Assembly: GCF_000299035.1 (NCBI RefSeq)
Contig: NZ_JH921519.1
Location: 331,013 to 395,012, forward strand
DNA length: 64,000 bases
Direction: 5' to 3'
Source: Bacillus bingmayongensis
GTDB taxonomy: Bacteria; Bacillota; Bacilli; Bacillales; Bacillaceae_G
Made by a program: the position numbers and the translations under genes. Shown one piece after another: positions 43,710 through 53,936 of the stretch (positions are counted from its first letter, which is position 1; every line of letters starts with the position of its first letter). The notes beneath the pieces are model-generated. The model had not been told where the DNA came from. It ran no database searches and saw only the letters and a program-made list of their open reading frames with translations.

Positions 43710-44339
43710 TTATTTCGGCACCATATGTGCTCCATGTAAGACATACCGAATTTGCATTTCTGTATATTCCTCTAACGTATACAGTTTTTGCAAAGCCCAG
43801 CGTCTAAATCCCCACATTTGTCCTTGAATGAAAATATTATGAGCGAGCAGCTGTATTTCCTTTTTCATTAATGTAAATGTTCCATTTTTCGTGCACTGTT
43901 CTAAAATATTTTCAAACATCCCCACCATTTGAAACTCTTTTTCTAGCACATACGGAAGAGATTCTTTCGGTAAAAAGCGAACTTCTTGATACATAATCAA
44001 CACTTCTTCTTGCAATTCATCCATTACTTTAAAGTAATTTGTTATCGCCACTCTTAAACTTTCAACGCTCCCTATCTCTGTGCATACCACTTCTTCTAGT
44101 CGCTCTTTTACATGTTCATAAATACTATCGCATACTAAATACAACACATCATCTTTCGTACGGATATATTCGTAAAGTGTCCCAATGCTGAACCCGGCAG
44201 CTTTTGCAATTTCCCTCGTCGTTGTACGAGGAAATCCCTTTTGCTTAAAAAGCTGCACAGCTCCTTTAATCATCTGCTCGCGCCTTAGTGCAACCAACTT
44301 CTCATCTTTTACAGACGCATGCACATTATGCTTAACCAT
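43710..44339 (-). CDS. TetR/AcrR family transcriptional regulator
   Basis: 209 residues. N-terminal helix-turn-helix (AVQLFKQKGFPRTTTREIAK, AAGFSIGTLYEYIRTKDDVL) and a helical ligand-binding C-terminus. It follows the acyl-CoA dehydrogenase genes, so an acyl-CoA-responsive role is plausible but inferred. It is not clearly the B. subtilis FadR, which sits in another operon. The start ATG at 44339 follows AGGTG; a GTG three codons earlier lies within the ribosome site. A terminator separates it from acdA. Confidence 0.88.
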   Translation of the reverse strand: MVKHNVHASVKDEKLVALRREQMIKGAVQLFKQKGFPRTTTREIAKAAGFSIGTLYEYIRTKDDVLYLVCDSIYEHVKERLEEVVCTEIGSVESLRVAITNYFKVMDELQEEVLIMYQEVRFLPKESLPYVLEKEFQMVGMFENILEQCTKNGTFTLMKKEIQLLAHNIFIQGQMWGFRRWALQKLYTLEEYTEMQIRYVLHGAHMVPK

Positions 44340-44367
44340 CCTCTTCACCTCTCTCTAACATTTGGAA

Positions 44368-44402
44368 GGAAAAAGCGTAGGAAAATCCCTACGCTTTTTC
44401 TC
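44368..44402 (-). terminator. Terminator between acdA and the TetR gene
   Basis: AAAAAGCGTAGG and CCTACGCTTTTT arms (44370-44399), followed by CC then a short pyrimidine run on the minus strand; it touches the acdA stop. Confidence 0.85.
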
Positions 44403-45542
44403 TTATTTCGTTAACATACGAGAAATTACAAGTCTTTGAATCTCTTGTGTTCCCTCATAAATTTGCGTAATCTTTGCATCGCGCATAAAGCGTTCTACCG
44501 GGTAATCTTTCGTATAACCGTAACCACCAAATACTTGCACTGCTTCAGTCGTTACTTTCATCGCTGTATCCCCAGCAAACACCTTCGACATCGCTGATTC
44601 TTTTCCGTATGGAAGTCCTTCTGATTCTAGCCAAGCAGCTTGATATGTTAATAGGCGCGCTGCCTCTACATTTGTCGCCATATCCGCCAATTTAAAACCA
44701 ATTCCTTGCTGGGCGGCAATTGGCTTCCCAAACTGATGCCGTTCTCTCGCATACTCCACAGAAGCATCTAAAGCTCCTTGCGCGATACCAACAGCCTGCG
44801 CCGCAATGCCATTACGTCCACCGTCTAATGTTTGCATTGCAATTTTGAAACCTTGTCCTTCTTCGCCAAGTAAATTCTCAGCAGGAATACGGCAGTCTTC
44901 AAACATGATTTCTGTTGTTGGTGAAGAGCGGATTCCAAGCTTACTCTCTTTCTTACCAACTGAAAATCCTGGTGCATCACTTTCTACAATGAATGCACTT
45001 GTACCGCGCTGCTTTGATTCTGGATCAGTCAATGCGAAGACAACATAAATATCAGCTATACCACCGTTTGTAATAAAAATCTTGGAACCATTTAAAATGT
45101 AATGGTCTCCATCACGCTTCGCCGTCGTTCTCATTCCACCCGCATCTGAACCAGAACCTGGTTCCGTTAAGCCGTATGCACCAATTTTCTTTCCTTCCGC
45201 CATCGGACGTAAAAATTTTTGCTTTTGTTCCTCTGTTCCAAATTTAAAAATAGGCCAGCCAGCAAGCGAAGTATGAGCAGATAACGTGACACCTGTAGAA
45301 GCGCAAACACGAGATAACTCTTCTACAGCAATCACATATGCTAAGTAATCGCTTCCAATCCCGCCGTATTCTTCAGGCCACGGAATCCCTGTTAAACCAA
45401 GGTCTGCCATTTGATCAAATAAAGCGCGGTCAAATCGTTCTTCTTCATCGCGTTCTGCCGCTGTCGGTGCCACTTCATTTCTCGCAAAATCTCGAACCAT
45501 TTTTCTTATCATTTCATGTTCTTCTGATAATTTGAAATGCAT
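44403..45542 (-). CDS. acdA: Acyl-CoA dehydrogenase (AcdA-like)
   Basis: FAD enzyme for the first step of beta-oxidation, 379 residues. FAD-binding [18 protein letters not shown] and FITNGG, the C-terminal helix [19 protein letters not shown], and the catalytic Glu in [11 protein letters not shown]. Start preceded by GGGGAGGAAG. It is about half identical by eye to its neighbour at 45573, indicating an old tandem duplication. Substrate chain length cannot be told from sequence alone. Confidence 0.93.
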   Translation of the reverse strand: MHFKLSEEHEMIRKMVRDFARNEVAPTAAERDEEERFDRALFDQMADLGLTGIPWPEEYGGIGSDYLAYVIAVEELSRVCASTGVTLSAHTSLAGWPIFKFGTEEQKQKFLRPMAEGKKIGAYGLTEPGSGSDAGGMRTTAKRDGDHYILNGSKIFITNGGIADIYVVFALTDPESKQRGTSAFIVESDAPGFSVGKKESKLGIRSSPTTEIMFEDCRIPAENLLGEEGQGFKIAMQTLDGGRNGIAAQAVGIAQGALDASVEYARERHQFGKPIAAQQGIGFKLADMATNVEAARLLTYQAAWLESEGLPYGKESAMSKVFAGDTAMKVTTEAVQVFGGYGYTKDYPVERFMRDAKITQIYEGTQEIQRLVISRMLTK

Positions 45543-45572
45543 GTTTTCTTCCTCCCCACTCTCTTCCCTCTC

Positions 45573-46703
45573 CTATAGTGCGCGGCTAATAACAAGCCGC
45601 TGTATTTCACTCGTTCCCTCATAAATCTCACAAATTTTCGCATCACGGAAAAATCTCTCAACTGGATAATCTTTCGTATAACCATAACCACCAAATACTT
45701 GCACCGCTTCAATTGCGACATCCACCGCCGTTTTCGAAGCGAATAGCTTTGCGATAGATGCTTCCTTTCCGCACGGAAGTCCTTGTGCTCTAAGCGATGC
45801 CGCTCTATATACAAGTAACCTTGCCGCTTCTACGTTCGTAGCCATATCCGCTAGTTTAAAGCCAAGTCCTTGCTGCGCGGCAATCGGCTTTCCAAATTGC
45901 TGACGCTCCTTCGCATAATCCACTGCACACGCTAGCGCTGCCTCGGCGATTCCGAGTGCCTGTGCTCCAATACCAATACGGCCAACATCTAAATTCGCCA
46001 TCGCTACTTTAAAACCTTGTCCTTCTTCGCCAAGCAGATTTTCTGCTGGCACTTTCATATCTTCAAATGTTAGCTGCACTGTACGAGATCCAAGCAGTCC
46101 CATCTTATGTTCATCTTTCCCAACGATTAATCCTGGTGTATCTTTCTCTACAATAAACGCGGAAATCCCACTTTTCCCTGCATCTGGATTCGTAGAAGCA
46201 AATACGATATATGTATCCGCCTCGCCTCCATTTGTAATAAATACTTTTGATCCGTTAATGACATAGTGGTCACCTTGCTTTACAGCCTTTGATTTTAAGC
46301 TACCTGCATCTGAACCTGCATTCGGCTCCGTTAAAGCAAATGCCCCTAAATATTCACCCGTTGCTAGTTTGGAAACATATTTTTGCTTTTGTTCTTCTGT
46401 TCCAAAATATAAAATAGGGTTTGTTCCAACCGATGTATGTACCGCCAAAATAACACCAATTGTCGCACTCACCTTTGATAATTCTTCGATAGCTAAAATG
46501 TAAGAAATGAAATCCATTTCTGCACCGCCATATTTCGCTGGTGCTGGAATTCCCATAAGTCCAAGCTCACCCATTTTCGTCAAAATCTCTCTAGGAAACA
46601 CCCCTTGTTCCATACTTGGAACAAAGGGAGCAATTTCCTTTTGTGCAAAATCTCGAACCATCTTCCTCATCATTTGCTGCTCTTCTGTAAAATGAAAATT
46701 CAT
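45573..46703 (-). CDS. Acyl-CoA dehydrogenase (second copy)
   Basis: 376 residues with the same domain order as the next gene: [53 protein letters not shown] and catalytic Glu in [12 protein letters not shown]. Similar to MmgC-type short- or branched-chain dehydrogenases. The ATG at 46703 follows GGAGGCGGGG; five codons upstream of it lie in that ribosome site. Cotranscribed with acdA (30-base gap). Confidence 0.93.
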   Translation of the reverse strand: MNFHFTEEQQMMRKMVRDFAQKEIAPFVPSMEQGVFPREILTKMGELGLMGIPAPAKYGGAEMDFISYILAIEELSKVSATIGVILAVHTSVGTNPILYFGTEEQKQKYVSKLATGEYLGAFALTEPNAGSDAGSLKSKAVKQGDHYVINGSKVFITNGGEADTYIVFASTNPDAGKSGISAFIVEKDTPGLIVGKDEHKMGLLGSRTVQLTFEDMKVPAENLLGEEGQGFKVAMANLDVGRIGIGAQALGIAEAALACAVDYAKERQQFGKPIAAQQGLGFKLADMATNVEAARLLVYRAASLRAQGLPCGKEASIAKLFASKTAVDVAIEAVQVFGGYGYTKDYPVERFFRDAKICEIYEGTSEIQRLVISRAL

Positions 46704-46796
46704 ATGCCCCGCCTCCATTTGCTATATATCTTTTTCAATCACCTGGTAAGACCACTACTTTGTAAAAAAAGAGGGAGACCTACCTTGCCTTGCTTC

Positions 46797-47648
46797 TTAT
46801 TCGTATACGTAGAAGCCGCGACCTGTTTTTCGTCCTAGCCAACCAGCATTTACATACTTACGTAATAATGGACATGGACGATACTTACTATCTCCTAGTC
46901 CTTCATGCAGAACTTCCATAATGTATAAACACGTATCTAAACCGATAAAATCCGCTAACGTTAGTGGTCCCATCGGATGATTCATACCGAGCTTCATTAC
47001 TTCATCAATTGCTTCTTTCGTTGCTACACCTTCATATAGCGTATAAACCGCTTCATTGATCATCGGTAATAAAATACGGTTAGAAACAAATCCAGGGAAG
47101 TCATTCACTTCAACAGGTACTTTTCCAATTTTCTTTGTAATATCTTCAATTGTTTCGTATACTGCATCGTCTGTTGCAAGTCCGCGGATAATTTCAACAA
47201 GTTTCATAACCGGAACCGGATTCATAAAGTGCATACCAATTACTTTCTCTGGACGCTTTGTTACCGCTGCGATTTCCGTAATTGGTAAAGAAGAGGTATT
47301 TGTCGCCAAAATTGCATGTTCTGGTGCAATTTCATCTAAATTCGCGAAAATTTTCTTTTTAATATCCATTTTTTCAACAGCTGCCTCGATGACAAGATCT
47401 GCTTCTTTTACACAATCTAATTCAAGCGTTGCTGTAAGACGATTTAAAGTCGATTCTTTAACGTCTTCATCCATGCGGCCTTTTTCTACTTGCCTAGCTA
47501 AATTTTTCGTAATAATGGATAATCCCCGATCTAATTGTTCTTGCTTCAAATCTTGCATATACACGTTATATCCTGCCATTGCACAAACCTGTGCAATGCC
47601 GGAACCCATTTGCCCAGCGCCAATTACAACAATTTTTTGTACACTCAT
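46797..47648 (-). CDS. 3-hydroxybutyryl-CoA dehydrogenase (MmgB-like)
   Basis: 283 residues. NAD-binding [20 protein letters not shown], the catalytic His in [19 protein letters not shown], and the C-terminal domain [19 protein letters not shown], with [18 protein letters not shown]. Oxidises 3-hydroxyacyl-CoA to ketoacyl-CoA. Start preceded by AAAAGGGGGAG. Between thiolase and acyl-CoA dehydrogenase. Confidence 0.94.
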   Translation of the reverse strand: MSVQKIVVIGAGQMGSGIAQVCAMAGYNVYMQDLKQEQLDRGLSIITKNLARQVEKGRMDEDVKESTLNRLTATLELDCVKEADLVIEAAVEKMDIKKKIFANLDEIAPEHAILATNTSSLPITEIAAVTKRPEKVIGMHFMNPVPVMKLVEIIRGLATDDAVYETIEDITKKIGKVPVEVNDFPGFVSNRILLPMINEAVYTLYEGVATKEAIDEVMKLGMNHPMGPLTLADFIGLDTCLYIMEVLHEGLGDSKYRPCPLLRKYVNAGWLGRKTGRGFYVYE

Positions 47649-47666
47649 TTTTTCTCCCCCTTTTAA

Positions 47667-48848
47667 TCAATGAACCTCAATCATAATCGCGTCGCCTTGA
47701 CCACCGCCGCTGCAAATCGAAGCAATTCCAATTCCGCCGCCGCGCTGCTTCAGCGCATGAATAAGCGTTACAATAATCCGTGCTCCACTTGCTCCAATTG
47801 GATGTCCCATCGCAACCGCGCCACCGTTTACGTTAATTTTTTCCGGATCAATTCCAGCAATATTTGCACTCGCAATTGCAACTGCTGCAAAAGCTTCATT
47901 GATTTCGAATAAATCAATTTCATCCACTGTCTTACCTGTTTTTTTCAAAAGTTCATTAATTACATAACCTGGCGTTCTCGGAAAATCTTTCGCTTCTACT
48001 GCAATTGCTGTATGCGCTAAAATCGTTGCTAACGGCTTTCTTCCTTCTTGCTGCGCTCTGTCCTCGCTCATTAATACAAGTGCTGCCCCGCCGTCATTTA
48101 GTCCTGGTGCATTCCCAGCTGTTACTGCCGCTGTTTTATCAAATACAGGTTTTAATTTTGCTAGCTTTTCAATTGTTGTATCTTCACGCGGCGCTTCATC
48201 TTTCGCTACAACAATTGGGTCTCCTTTTCGCTGTGGTACAGATACAGTTACGATTTCCTCTTCAAATCGCCCTTCTTTTTGCGCAGCAACCGCACGCTGA
48301 TGACTGCGATACGCCCATTCATCTTGCGCTTCGCGAGAGATCCCATCTTCCTTCGCGACTTCCCCACCATACACGCCCATATGTATGCCAGAAAATGAAC
48401 ACGTTAAGCCATCTACTACATTTAAATCAGCAACTTCATTATGTCCCATCCGGTATCCCCAGCGCGCACCTTGTAAAATATAAGGACTATTACTCATCGA
48501 TTCCATTCCGCCCGCTACAATAAGCGTTTGATCTCCGGTACGAATAATTTGGTCCGCTAACGTCACGGAGCGAAGCCCGGATGCACAAACTTTATTCACT
48601 GTTTCTGTACGAGTTTCCCAAGGAATCCCTGCTTCTCTCGCCGCTTGGCGCGAAGGAATTTGTCCCTGTCCTCCTTGAACCACCGCTCCAAATATAACTT
48701 CTTCAACATCGTTTGCAGCAACATCTGCTCGCTCAAGCGCAGCTTTAATCGCAATTCCTCCAAGTTCCGTTGCTTTTACATCCTTTAAAGATCCCCCAAA
48801 CTTTCCAACCGGTGTTCTTGCAGCACTTAAAATAACTGTTCTTACCAA
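47667..48848 (-). CDS. Acetyl-CoA acetyltransferase (thiolase)
   Basis: 393 residues, the usual thiolase length. Nucleophile Cys in [18 protein letters not shown], His in [18 protein letters not shown], and second Cys in [18 protein letters not shown]. The open frame begins at an ATG at 48863 inside the ribosome site; the TTG at 48848 ([15 protein letters not shown]) is eight bases after GGGGG and fits the family. Performs the final thiolytic step of the cluster. Confidence 0.94.
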   Translation of the reverse strand: MVRTVILSAARTPVGKFGGSLKDVKATELGGIAIKAALERADVAANDVEEVIFGAVVQGGQGQIPSRQAAREAGIPWETRTETVNKVCASGLRSVTLADQIIRTGDQTLIVAGGMESMSNSPYILQGARWGYRMGHNEVADLNVVDGLTCSFSGIHMGVYGGEVAKEDGISREAQDEWAYRSHQRAVAAQKEGRFEEEIVTVSVPQRKGDPIVVAKDEAPREDTTIEKLAKLKPVFDKTAAVTAGNAPGLNDGGAALVLMSEDRAQQEGRKPLATILAHTAIAVEAKDFPRTPGYVINELLKKTGKTVDEIDLFEINEAFAAVAIASANIAGIDPEKINVNGGAVAMGHPIGASGARIIVTLIHALKQRGGGIGIASICSGGGQGDAIMIEVH

Positions 48849-48911
48849 GTTTCTTTCCCCCATTTCTTTTTTTTTCGGCGCTGAGCGCCCGCTCGGTACT
48901 CCTACGTTGAG

Positions 48912-48937
48912 AAGAGGTGCAAATCTTGCACCTCTTT
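48912..48937 (-). other. Hairpin between fadF and the thiolase gene
   Basis: AAGAGGTGCAA (48912-48922) pairs perfectly with TTGCACCTCTT (48926-48936) around a three-base loop. The following minus-strand bases are not U-rich, so it may be a processing or partial-termination element within the operon. Confidence 0.6.
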
Positions 48938-48962
48938 CTAAAGTTGTATGGATTCTTACGTA

Positions 48963-51074
48963 TTACATAGCTTCTTTCTTAGACCCAATTACAGAGCGTT
49001 CTAAAATCTCTGTTACATCAAGTGTCTGAACTTGTTCTTCTACCTCTTTTGCTTTCGTACCGTCACTAATCATCGTTAAACAGTACGGACATCCCGTACC
49101 AATGATTGACGGTTTCACAGCAAGCGCTTGCTCTGTACGTGCAACGTTAATGCGCGAGCCTGTCGTTTCTTCCATCCACATAAGCCCGCCACCTGCGCCG
49201 CAGCACATGCCCGTTTCACGGTTACGTTCCATTTCAACAACTTTTACACCTGGAATTGCTTTTAAAATACTGCGCGGTGCTTCATATACTTCGTTGTATC
49301 TTCCTAAATAACAGGAATCATGATACGTAATCGTTTCTTCAATACGGTGAACCGGCTCTAATCGCCCTTCTTTCACCCACTGTGCTAATAATTCTGTATG
49401 ATGATAGACTTCTGCTTGTAGGCCAAAGTCTGGATACTCATTTTTAAATGTGTTATAGGCATGCGGATCAATCGTAACGATTTTCTTCACACCTGCTTTT
49501 TCAAACTCCTCAATATTCTTAGTTGCCATCTCTTGGAACACGAATTCATTTCCGAGGCGGCGCGGCGTATCTCCAGAGTTCTTTTCTTTGTTACCAAGAA
49601 TCGCAAATGATATGCCAGCTTTATTCATCAGCTTCGCAAATGATATTGCAATTTTCTGACTGCGATTATCATACGATCCCATTGATCCAACCCAGAATAA
49701 ATATTCAAATTCTTCGCCAGCTTTTGTTTTCTCTTTTACAGTCGGAACTGTTACTTCATCATCGCCTTGGCGCCATGTTTCACGCTCTTTACGATTCAGC
49801 CCCCACGGGTTCCCTTGGCGTTCAATATTTGTCATTGCACGCTGCGCTTCTGGATCCATCTTTCCTTCTGTTAAAACGAGATAACGGCGTAAATCAATGA
49901 CTTTGTCGACGTGCTCATTCATAACTGGGCACTGATCTTCACAGTTACGGCACGTTGTACATGCCCAAATTTCTTCTTCTGTAATGACGTCCCCAATCAA
50001 GCTTGGATCATAAGCAAGTGCCGTTGCAGCCGATTCTTGTTGTCCTTGCCCCGCTGCCATCATCGCTAACTGATTTCCTTGTGTATTGTTAAAGGCAACT
50101 GCCGGAACCCATGGTACCTTTGATGTCACCGCTGCCCCTTTATCTGTCAAATGATCGCGAAGCTTTACAATTAAATCCATTGGTGACAACATCTTGCCCG
50201 TCCCTGTTGCCGGGCACATATTTGTACAGCGGCCGCACTCTACACAAGCGTATAAATCAATGAGCTGAGTCTGTCTAAAGTCTTCAATTTTTCCAACACC
50301 AAATGTTTCTTGTGTTTCATCTTCAAAATCAATCTTTTCAAGCTTTCCTGGATTAGAAAGACGACTAAAGAATACATTGGCCGGTCCAGCAATTAAATGT
50401 GCATGTTTTGACTGTGGTACATAAACTAAGAACGTTAACAAAATAAGTAGATGCACCCACCAAGAGAAATAGAACACCGAAATGGCTACGGTTTCATTTA
50501 TCCCTGAAAAAACGTAAGCAATTCCAGAAGCAATCGGTTCGCTCCATGAAAGCTCCTCCCCGTGCCATATAATGCCCATACCGTTACCAAGTAGTACAGA
50601 AAGCATTAAGCCCCCGATAAAAATAAGAACAAGGCCTGATTTAAAATTACGTTTTAAACGAACAAGCTTTTCAACGTATCTTCTATGAAAAGCCCAAAAT
50701 ACTGCGATTAAAATCATTAGTGTGACAATTTCCTGGAAGAATGTAAATGCAGGGTATAGTGGTCCAAGTGGAAGATGTGATCCTGGTGCAAGTCCTTTCC
50801 AAATGAAGTCAATTGCTCCAAATTGGACAAGAATAAATCCATAAAAAAACATAACGTGCATGATACCGCTTTTTTTATCTTTCAGCAACTTCTTCTGACC
50901 GAAAACGTTAACCTTCAGAAGATCCCATCGTTCTTTAAAGCGGCGATCAAATTCTACTTTTTTTCCTAATTGTATGTAGGCCATCCTCGTTCGTATAAGA
51001 TATACAAACAAATACCCCGCATAAGCAATAACAGCAATGGCAGCCAGCCAATTCATGATCAGTAAGCTATTCAT
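48963..51074 (-). CDS. fadF: Membrane iron-sulfur oxidoreductase (FadF/YwjF-like)
   Basis: 703 residues. N-terminal ~230 residues: about six helices like a NarI/heterodisulfide-reductase membrane subunit. Then two 4Fe-4S motifs (CVECGRCTNMCPATGTG and CTTCRNCEDQCPVM), and two Cys-rich CCG domains (ITYHDSCYLGRYNEVYEA, GMCCGAGGGLMWMEE). Likely moves electrons from acyl-CoA dehydrogenase/ETF to the menaquinone pool; that role is inferred from the operon. First gene after the FadR-type promoter. Confidence 0.92.
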   Translation of the reverse strand: MNSLLIMNWLAAIAVIAYAGYLFVYLIRTRMAYIQLGKKVEFDRRFKERWDLLKVNVFGQKKLLKDKKSGIMHVMFFYGFILVQFGAIDFIWKGLAPGSHLPLGPLYPAFTFFQEIVTLMILIAVFWAFHRRYVEKLVRLKRNFKSGLVLIFIGGLMLSVLLGNGMGIIWHGEELSWSEPIASGIAYVFSGINETVAISVFYFSWWVHLLILLTFLVYVPQSKHAHLIAGPANVFFSRLSNPGKLEKIDFEDETQETFGVGKIEDFRQTQLIDLYACVECGRCTNMCPATGTGKMLSPMDLIVKLRDHLTDKGAAVTSKVPWVPAVAFNNTQGNQLAMMAAGQGQQESAATALAYDPSLIGDVITEEEIWACTTCRNCEDQCPVMNEHVDKVIDLRRYLVLTEGKMDPEAQRAMTNIERQGNPWGLNRKERETWRQGDDEVTVPTVKEKTKAGEEFEYLFWVGSMGSYDNRSQKIAISFAKLMNKAGISFAILGNKEKNSGDTPRRLGNEFVFQEMATKNIEEFEKAGVKKIVTIDPHAYNTFKNEYPDFGLQAEVYHHTELLAQWVKEGRLEPVHRIEETITYHDSCYLGRYNEVYEAPRSILKAIPGVKVVEMERNRETGMCCGAGGGLMWMEETTGSRINVARTEQALAVKPSIIGTGCPYCLTMISDGTKAKEVEEQVQTLDVTEILERSVIGSKKEAM

Positions 51075-51160
51075 TTTTATGCTACCCCTCTCTTTGTAAG
51101 CCCTCTTTCTTTTAGAATCTTCGAAAATAAATAATTTTCTGAATTATATCCCCTATCCCC

Positions 51161-51188
51161 ATTATATAATGAGTGAGCATTCAGTCAA
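51161..51188 (-). promoter_or_regulatory. Sigma-A promoter with FadR-type operator upstream of fadF
   Basis: On the minus strand TTGACT (51188-51183), a 16-base spacer, then TATAAT (51166-51161). The spacer and flanks contain the palindrome TGACTGAATGCTCACTCA (51187-51170), very close to the Bacillus FadR consensus TGAATGANTANTCATTCA. A repressor bound there would cover both promoter elements. Supports fatty-acid induction of the whole cluster. Confidence 0.8.
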
Positions 51189-51278
51189 CAGTTTTTTGTT
51201 ATACAACAACACATTTTTTCATAAAGCTGTTTATTTGGGTGAAAATATAAGAATGAATTCTTAGGAGGTAATTTGATT

Positions 51279-52472
51279 ATGCTCTTTTTATCTCTCTTAC
51301 TAATATGTTTTGTCATATGGGTCCTACTCGACTTTTTATTTGGAAGGAAACATCATTTAAAAAAAATAAGGCCCCGCTCTTTTCCTTTAAGACGAAGCAA
51401 TTTTAAATTGTATACATGGGGAACCAATTTATACAATGATTTATTTATGGATATACAACAAGCAAATCATCATATACATATTTTATTTTTCATTGTCAAA
51501 AATGATGAAATTAGTCAAAATTTTTTACAGCTTCTCACTGAAAAAGCAAAGCAAGGTATACAAGTACGTCTTCTACTCGATCGTATAGGAAGTCATCATT
51601 TATCGGATGAATCTATTCGTTCACTGCGAGAGCACGGTGTATCTTTTTCATATTGTCATAAAATCAAATTTCCTTTTCTCTTTTTTTCCGCAAATCAAAG
51701 AAACCATCGCAAAATTACGATTATTGATGGGAAAATTGGTTATATCGGCGGATTCAATATCGGAGAGGAATATTTAGGGCATAATCCTAAATTGGGTTTG
51801 TGGCGCGATTATCATTTGCGCCTAACCGGAGAAGGCGTGCAAGATTTACAAAAACAATTTTTACACGATTGGCGTGATGATACAAATGAAGATTTACTAG
51901 AAGAAGCGTCATTTTTTCCTAAACAAGCACCAGGTCCTATGCTACAACGCTTTATCCCAACAGACGGTGCTTATTTACAGGAAACATTTGTATCACTTAT
52001 TGAAAGTGCAAAAGAAGAACTCTACATTGGCACACCCTATTTCATTCCGGGAAAAGTAGTAATGAATGCTTTATTACAAGCGAAAAAACGTGGTGTTCAC
52101 ATTACAATTCTTGTACCCCAAAAAGCAGATCACCCACTCGTTCGCGAAGCTAAATTACCATACTGCCGGAAATTGATGAAAGCAGGCTGTAACATTTATG
52201 AATTTCAGCAAGGGTTCTTTCACGCAAAAATTATTATGGTAGATGACCATACTTGTGATATTGGAACAGCTAATGTTGACATGAGAAGTTTATATATCAA
52301 TCACGAAATAAATTGTCTCTTATATGATTCAGCTTTTATACAAGAAATTAAAACGAAAATTAATGAAGACATAGAAGGATCTGTACTACTTTCTTGGAAA
52401 GATGTTTCCTCCCTATCTTTTATTGATAAAGGAAAGGAATGGATTGGGACATTGCTGGCGTTTTTCTTATAA
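51279..52472 (+). CDS. ywjE: Cardiolipin synthase, phospholipase D family (YwjE-like)
   Basis: 397 residues: one or two N-terminal helices (LFLSLLLICFVIWVLLDFLF) and two HKD catalytic motifs, NHRKITIIDGKIGYIGGFN and FHAKIIMVDDHTCDIGTANV. Condenses phosphatidylglycerol to cardiolipin. A TTG (51273) and an ATG (51279) both follow AGGAGG; the ATG has the better spacing. Position between fadF and uvsE matches B. subtilis ywjE. Confidence 0.92.
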   Translation: MLFLSLLLICFVIWVLLDFLFGRKHHLKKIRPRSFPLRRSNFKLYTWGTNLYNDLFMDIQQANHHIHILFFIVKNDEISQNFLQLLTEKAKQGIQVRLLLDRIGSHHLSDESIRSLREHGVSFSYCHKIKFPFLFFSANQRNHRKITIIDGKIGYIGGFNIGEEYLGHNPKLGLWRDYHLRLTGEGVQDLQKQFLHDWRDDTNEDLLEEASFFPKQAPGPMLQRFIPTDGAYLQETFVSLIESAKEELYIGTPYFIPGKVVMNALLQAKKRGVHITILVPQKADHPLVREAKLPYCRKLMKAGCNIYEFQQGFFHAKIIMVDDHTCDIGTANVDMRSLYINHEINCLLYDSAFIQEIKTKINEDIEGSVLLSWKDVSSLSFIDKGKEWIGTLLAFFL

Positions 52473-52504
52473 CACAACTTACAAAGTAACGAGGTGTTTC
52501 ATAC

Positions 52505-53458
52505 ATGATCATACGCTTTGGATATGTCTCACATGCAGTCGCATTGTGGGACTGTTCTCCTGCCAAAACAATGACATTTACAACGTGGAGCAAGCTAGGA
52601 AAACAAGAACGAGAAGAAAAATTATATAACATTACAATACAAAATCTTATGCATACATTACGTATCCTTCATTACAATATCGCACATGAAATTCCATTAT
52701 ACCGATTATCATCTTCCATTGTTCCACTAGCAACCCATCCTGAAGTCGATTTTGATTATATCAATATCTTTAAACCACTTTGGCATAAGATAGGGGAATT
52801 AATTCGAGAGCATAACTTACGGGTTAGCTTTCATCCAAACCAGTTCACATTATTTACAAGTGAAAAATCTCATATCACAGACAATGCTGTGTTAGATATG
52901 ACATATCACTATAATGTATTAGATGCAATGAGTTTAGCGGATTCTTCTTATATTAATATTCATGTAGGTGGTGCATATGGTAACAAAGAAAAAGCAATTC
53001 TGCGCTTTCATGAGAATATAAAAAAGCTTCCATCACCTATCAAACAGCAAATGACACTTGAAAATGATGATAAAACATATACAGCTTCTGAAACATTAGC
53101 TATTTGCCAGGAAGAAAGAATTCCTTTTGTCTTTGATTATCATCATCACATAGCAAATATTTGTGATGAACCGTTAGAGGAACTACTACCAGTTATTTTC
53201 GAAACGTGGAATCATACACATACAGTTCCTAAAGTCCATATTTCTTCACCGAGGTCAGAAAAGGAATTCAGAGCTCACGCTGACTATATTGATGCTGCAT
53301 TTATAAAACCTTTTTTACACATTGCCAAGGTCATGAATCAGGACTTCGATATCATGATTGAGAGCAAACAAAAAGATTTAGCACTGTTTCAGTTAGTCGA
53401 TGAGCTTGCTTCTATAAGAGGAATAAAACGGACAAGCGGTGCAACGTTACAATGGTAA
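52505..53458 (+). CDS. uvsE: UV DNA damage repair endonuclease UvsE
   Basis: 317 residues of the TIM-barrel UV damage endonuclease family. [20 protein letters not shown] at the N-terminus, [42 protein letters not shown] and [13 protein letters not shown] carry the metal-binding His/Glu/Asp residues. Start preceded by GAGGTG. Follows ywjE at 32 bases; B. subtilis ywjD is its counterpart. Confidence 0.93.
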   Translation: MIIRFGYVSHAVALWDCSPAKTMTFTTWSKLGKQEREEKLYNITIQNLMHTLRILHYNIAHEIPLYRLSSSIVPLATHPEVDFDYINIFKPLWHKIGELIREHNLRVSFHPNQFTLFTSEKSHITDNAVLDMTYHYNVLDAMSLADSSYINIHVGGAYGNKEKAILRFHENIKKLPSPIKQQMTLENDDKTYTASETLAICQEERIPFVFDYHHHIANICDEPLEELLPVIFETWNHTHTVPKVHISSPRSEKEFRAHADYIDAAFIKPFLHIAKVMNQDFDIMIESKQKDLALFQLVDELASIRGIKRTSGATLQW

Positions 53459-53468
53459 TTGTAACGTT

Positions 53469-53530
53469 CAGGCTGTGGAGAAAGTCTTATCCACAACCTG
53501 AAAAAAGAACCCATCAATGGGTTCTTTTTC
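53469..53530. terminator. Terminator pair between uvsE and papR
   Basis: AAAAGAACCCAT (53503-53514) pairs with ATGGGTTCTTTT (53517-53528), with U-runs both ways, serving convergent uvsE and papR. A second hairpin CAGGCTGTGGA/TCCACAACCTG precedes it at 53470-53500. Confidence 0.88.
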
Positions 53531-53534
53531 TATC

Positions 53535-53672
53535 TTAATGTTCAAATGGTAAATCTGAGGCTAATTGTACTTGTTCCTGTTGATTTGTTAATGCGTGATC
53601 TTGACTCACTCCGAACGCAACACCAGCGAGCATTGCTATCGCCATTAAACCACATGCAAGAAATTTTTTCAT
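53535..53672 (-). CDS. papR: PapR quorum-sensing pheromone precursor
   Basis: 45 residues: signal peptide MKKFLACGLMAIAMLAGVAF, a Gln-rich spacer and the C-terminus SDLPFEH. In the B. cereus group the processed PapR peptide re-enters the cell and activates PlcR; the C-terminal five residues define the pherotype, and LPFEH is one of the four known classes. It was too short to be recognised as an ordinary gene but lies downstream of plcR in the same direction, with AGGGTGATAAG before the start. A PlcR-box lies about 60 bases upstream of it. Confidence 0.95.
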   Translation of the reverse strand: MKKFLACGLMAIAMLAGVAFGVSQDHALTNQQEQVQLASDLPFEH

Positions 53673-53730
53673 CACTTATCACCCTATGTGCTATTTTTTC
53701 TAAATATATCATGAAATAATTTCTTAAAAA

Positions 53731-53746
53731 AATGCAATTATGCATA
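53731..53746 (-). promoter_or_regulatory. PlcR box upstream of papR
   Basis: TATGCATAATTGCATT on the minus strand matches the palindromic PlcR consensus TATGNANNNNTNCATA at every specified base except the last. It lies between the bcr1-like element and papR, so papR can respond to PlcR independently of plcR transcription. Confidence 0.75.
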
Positions 53747-53775
53747 TTCTCGTATGATTTCATTATTTAAAAATA

Positions 53776-53936
53776 TAAAGTGAAACTTCCATCAGCGGGG
53801 GGTTCTTAATCCTACACTGATGGCTAACTCTCGCCGATTAGGCATTTACGGAAAATTATCTTTCACCTATCTTCCTCATTTCTCCCTGAATCTTGAGGTG
53901 GGAGTCCTACTGCCCGCGAATAGCGGATAAATTTAA
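53776..53936 (+). repeat. bcr1-like repeat inserted between plcR and papR
   Basis: About 160 bases from TATAAAGTGAAACTTCCATC to CGCGAATAGCGGATAAATTT. Both ends match the short copy at 23536-23596. The length and the ATAAA/TTTAT-like flanks agree with what I recall of bcr1, a mobile repeat specific to the B. cereus group; I could not compare sequences. One end touches the plcR stop codon. Confidence 0.7.

Noticed and set aside
53542-53763. 73-codon minus-strand frame over papR
   Set aside because: It is in a different frame from papR; papR has a signal peptide, the LPFEH end and a ribosome site.
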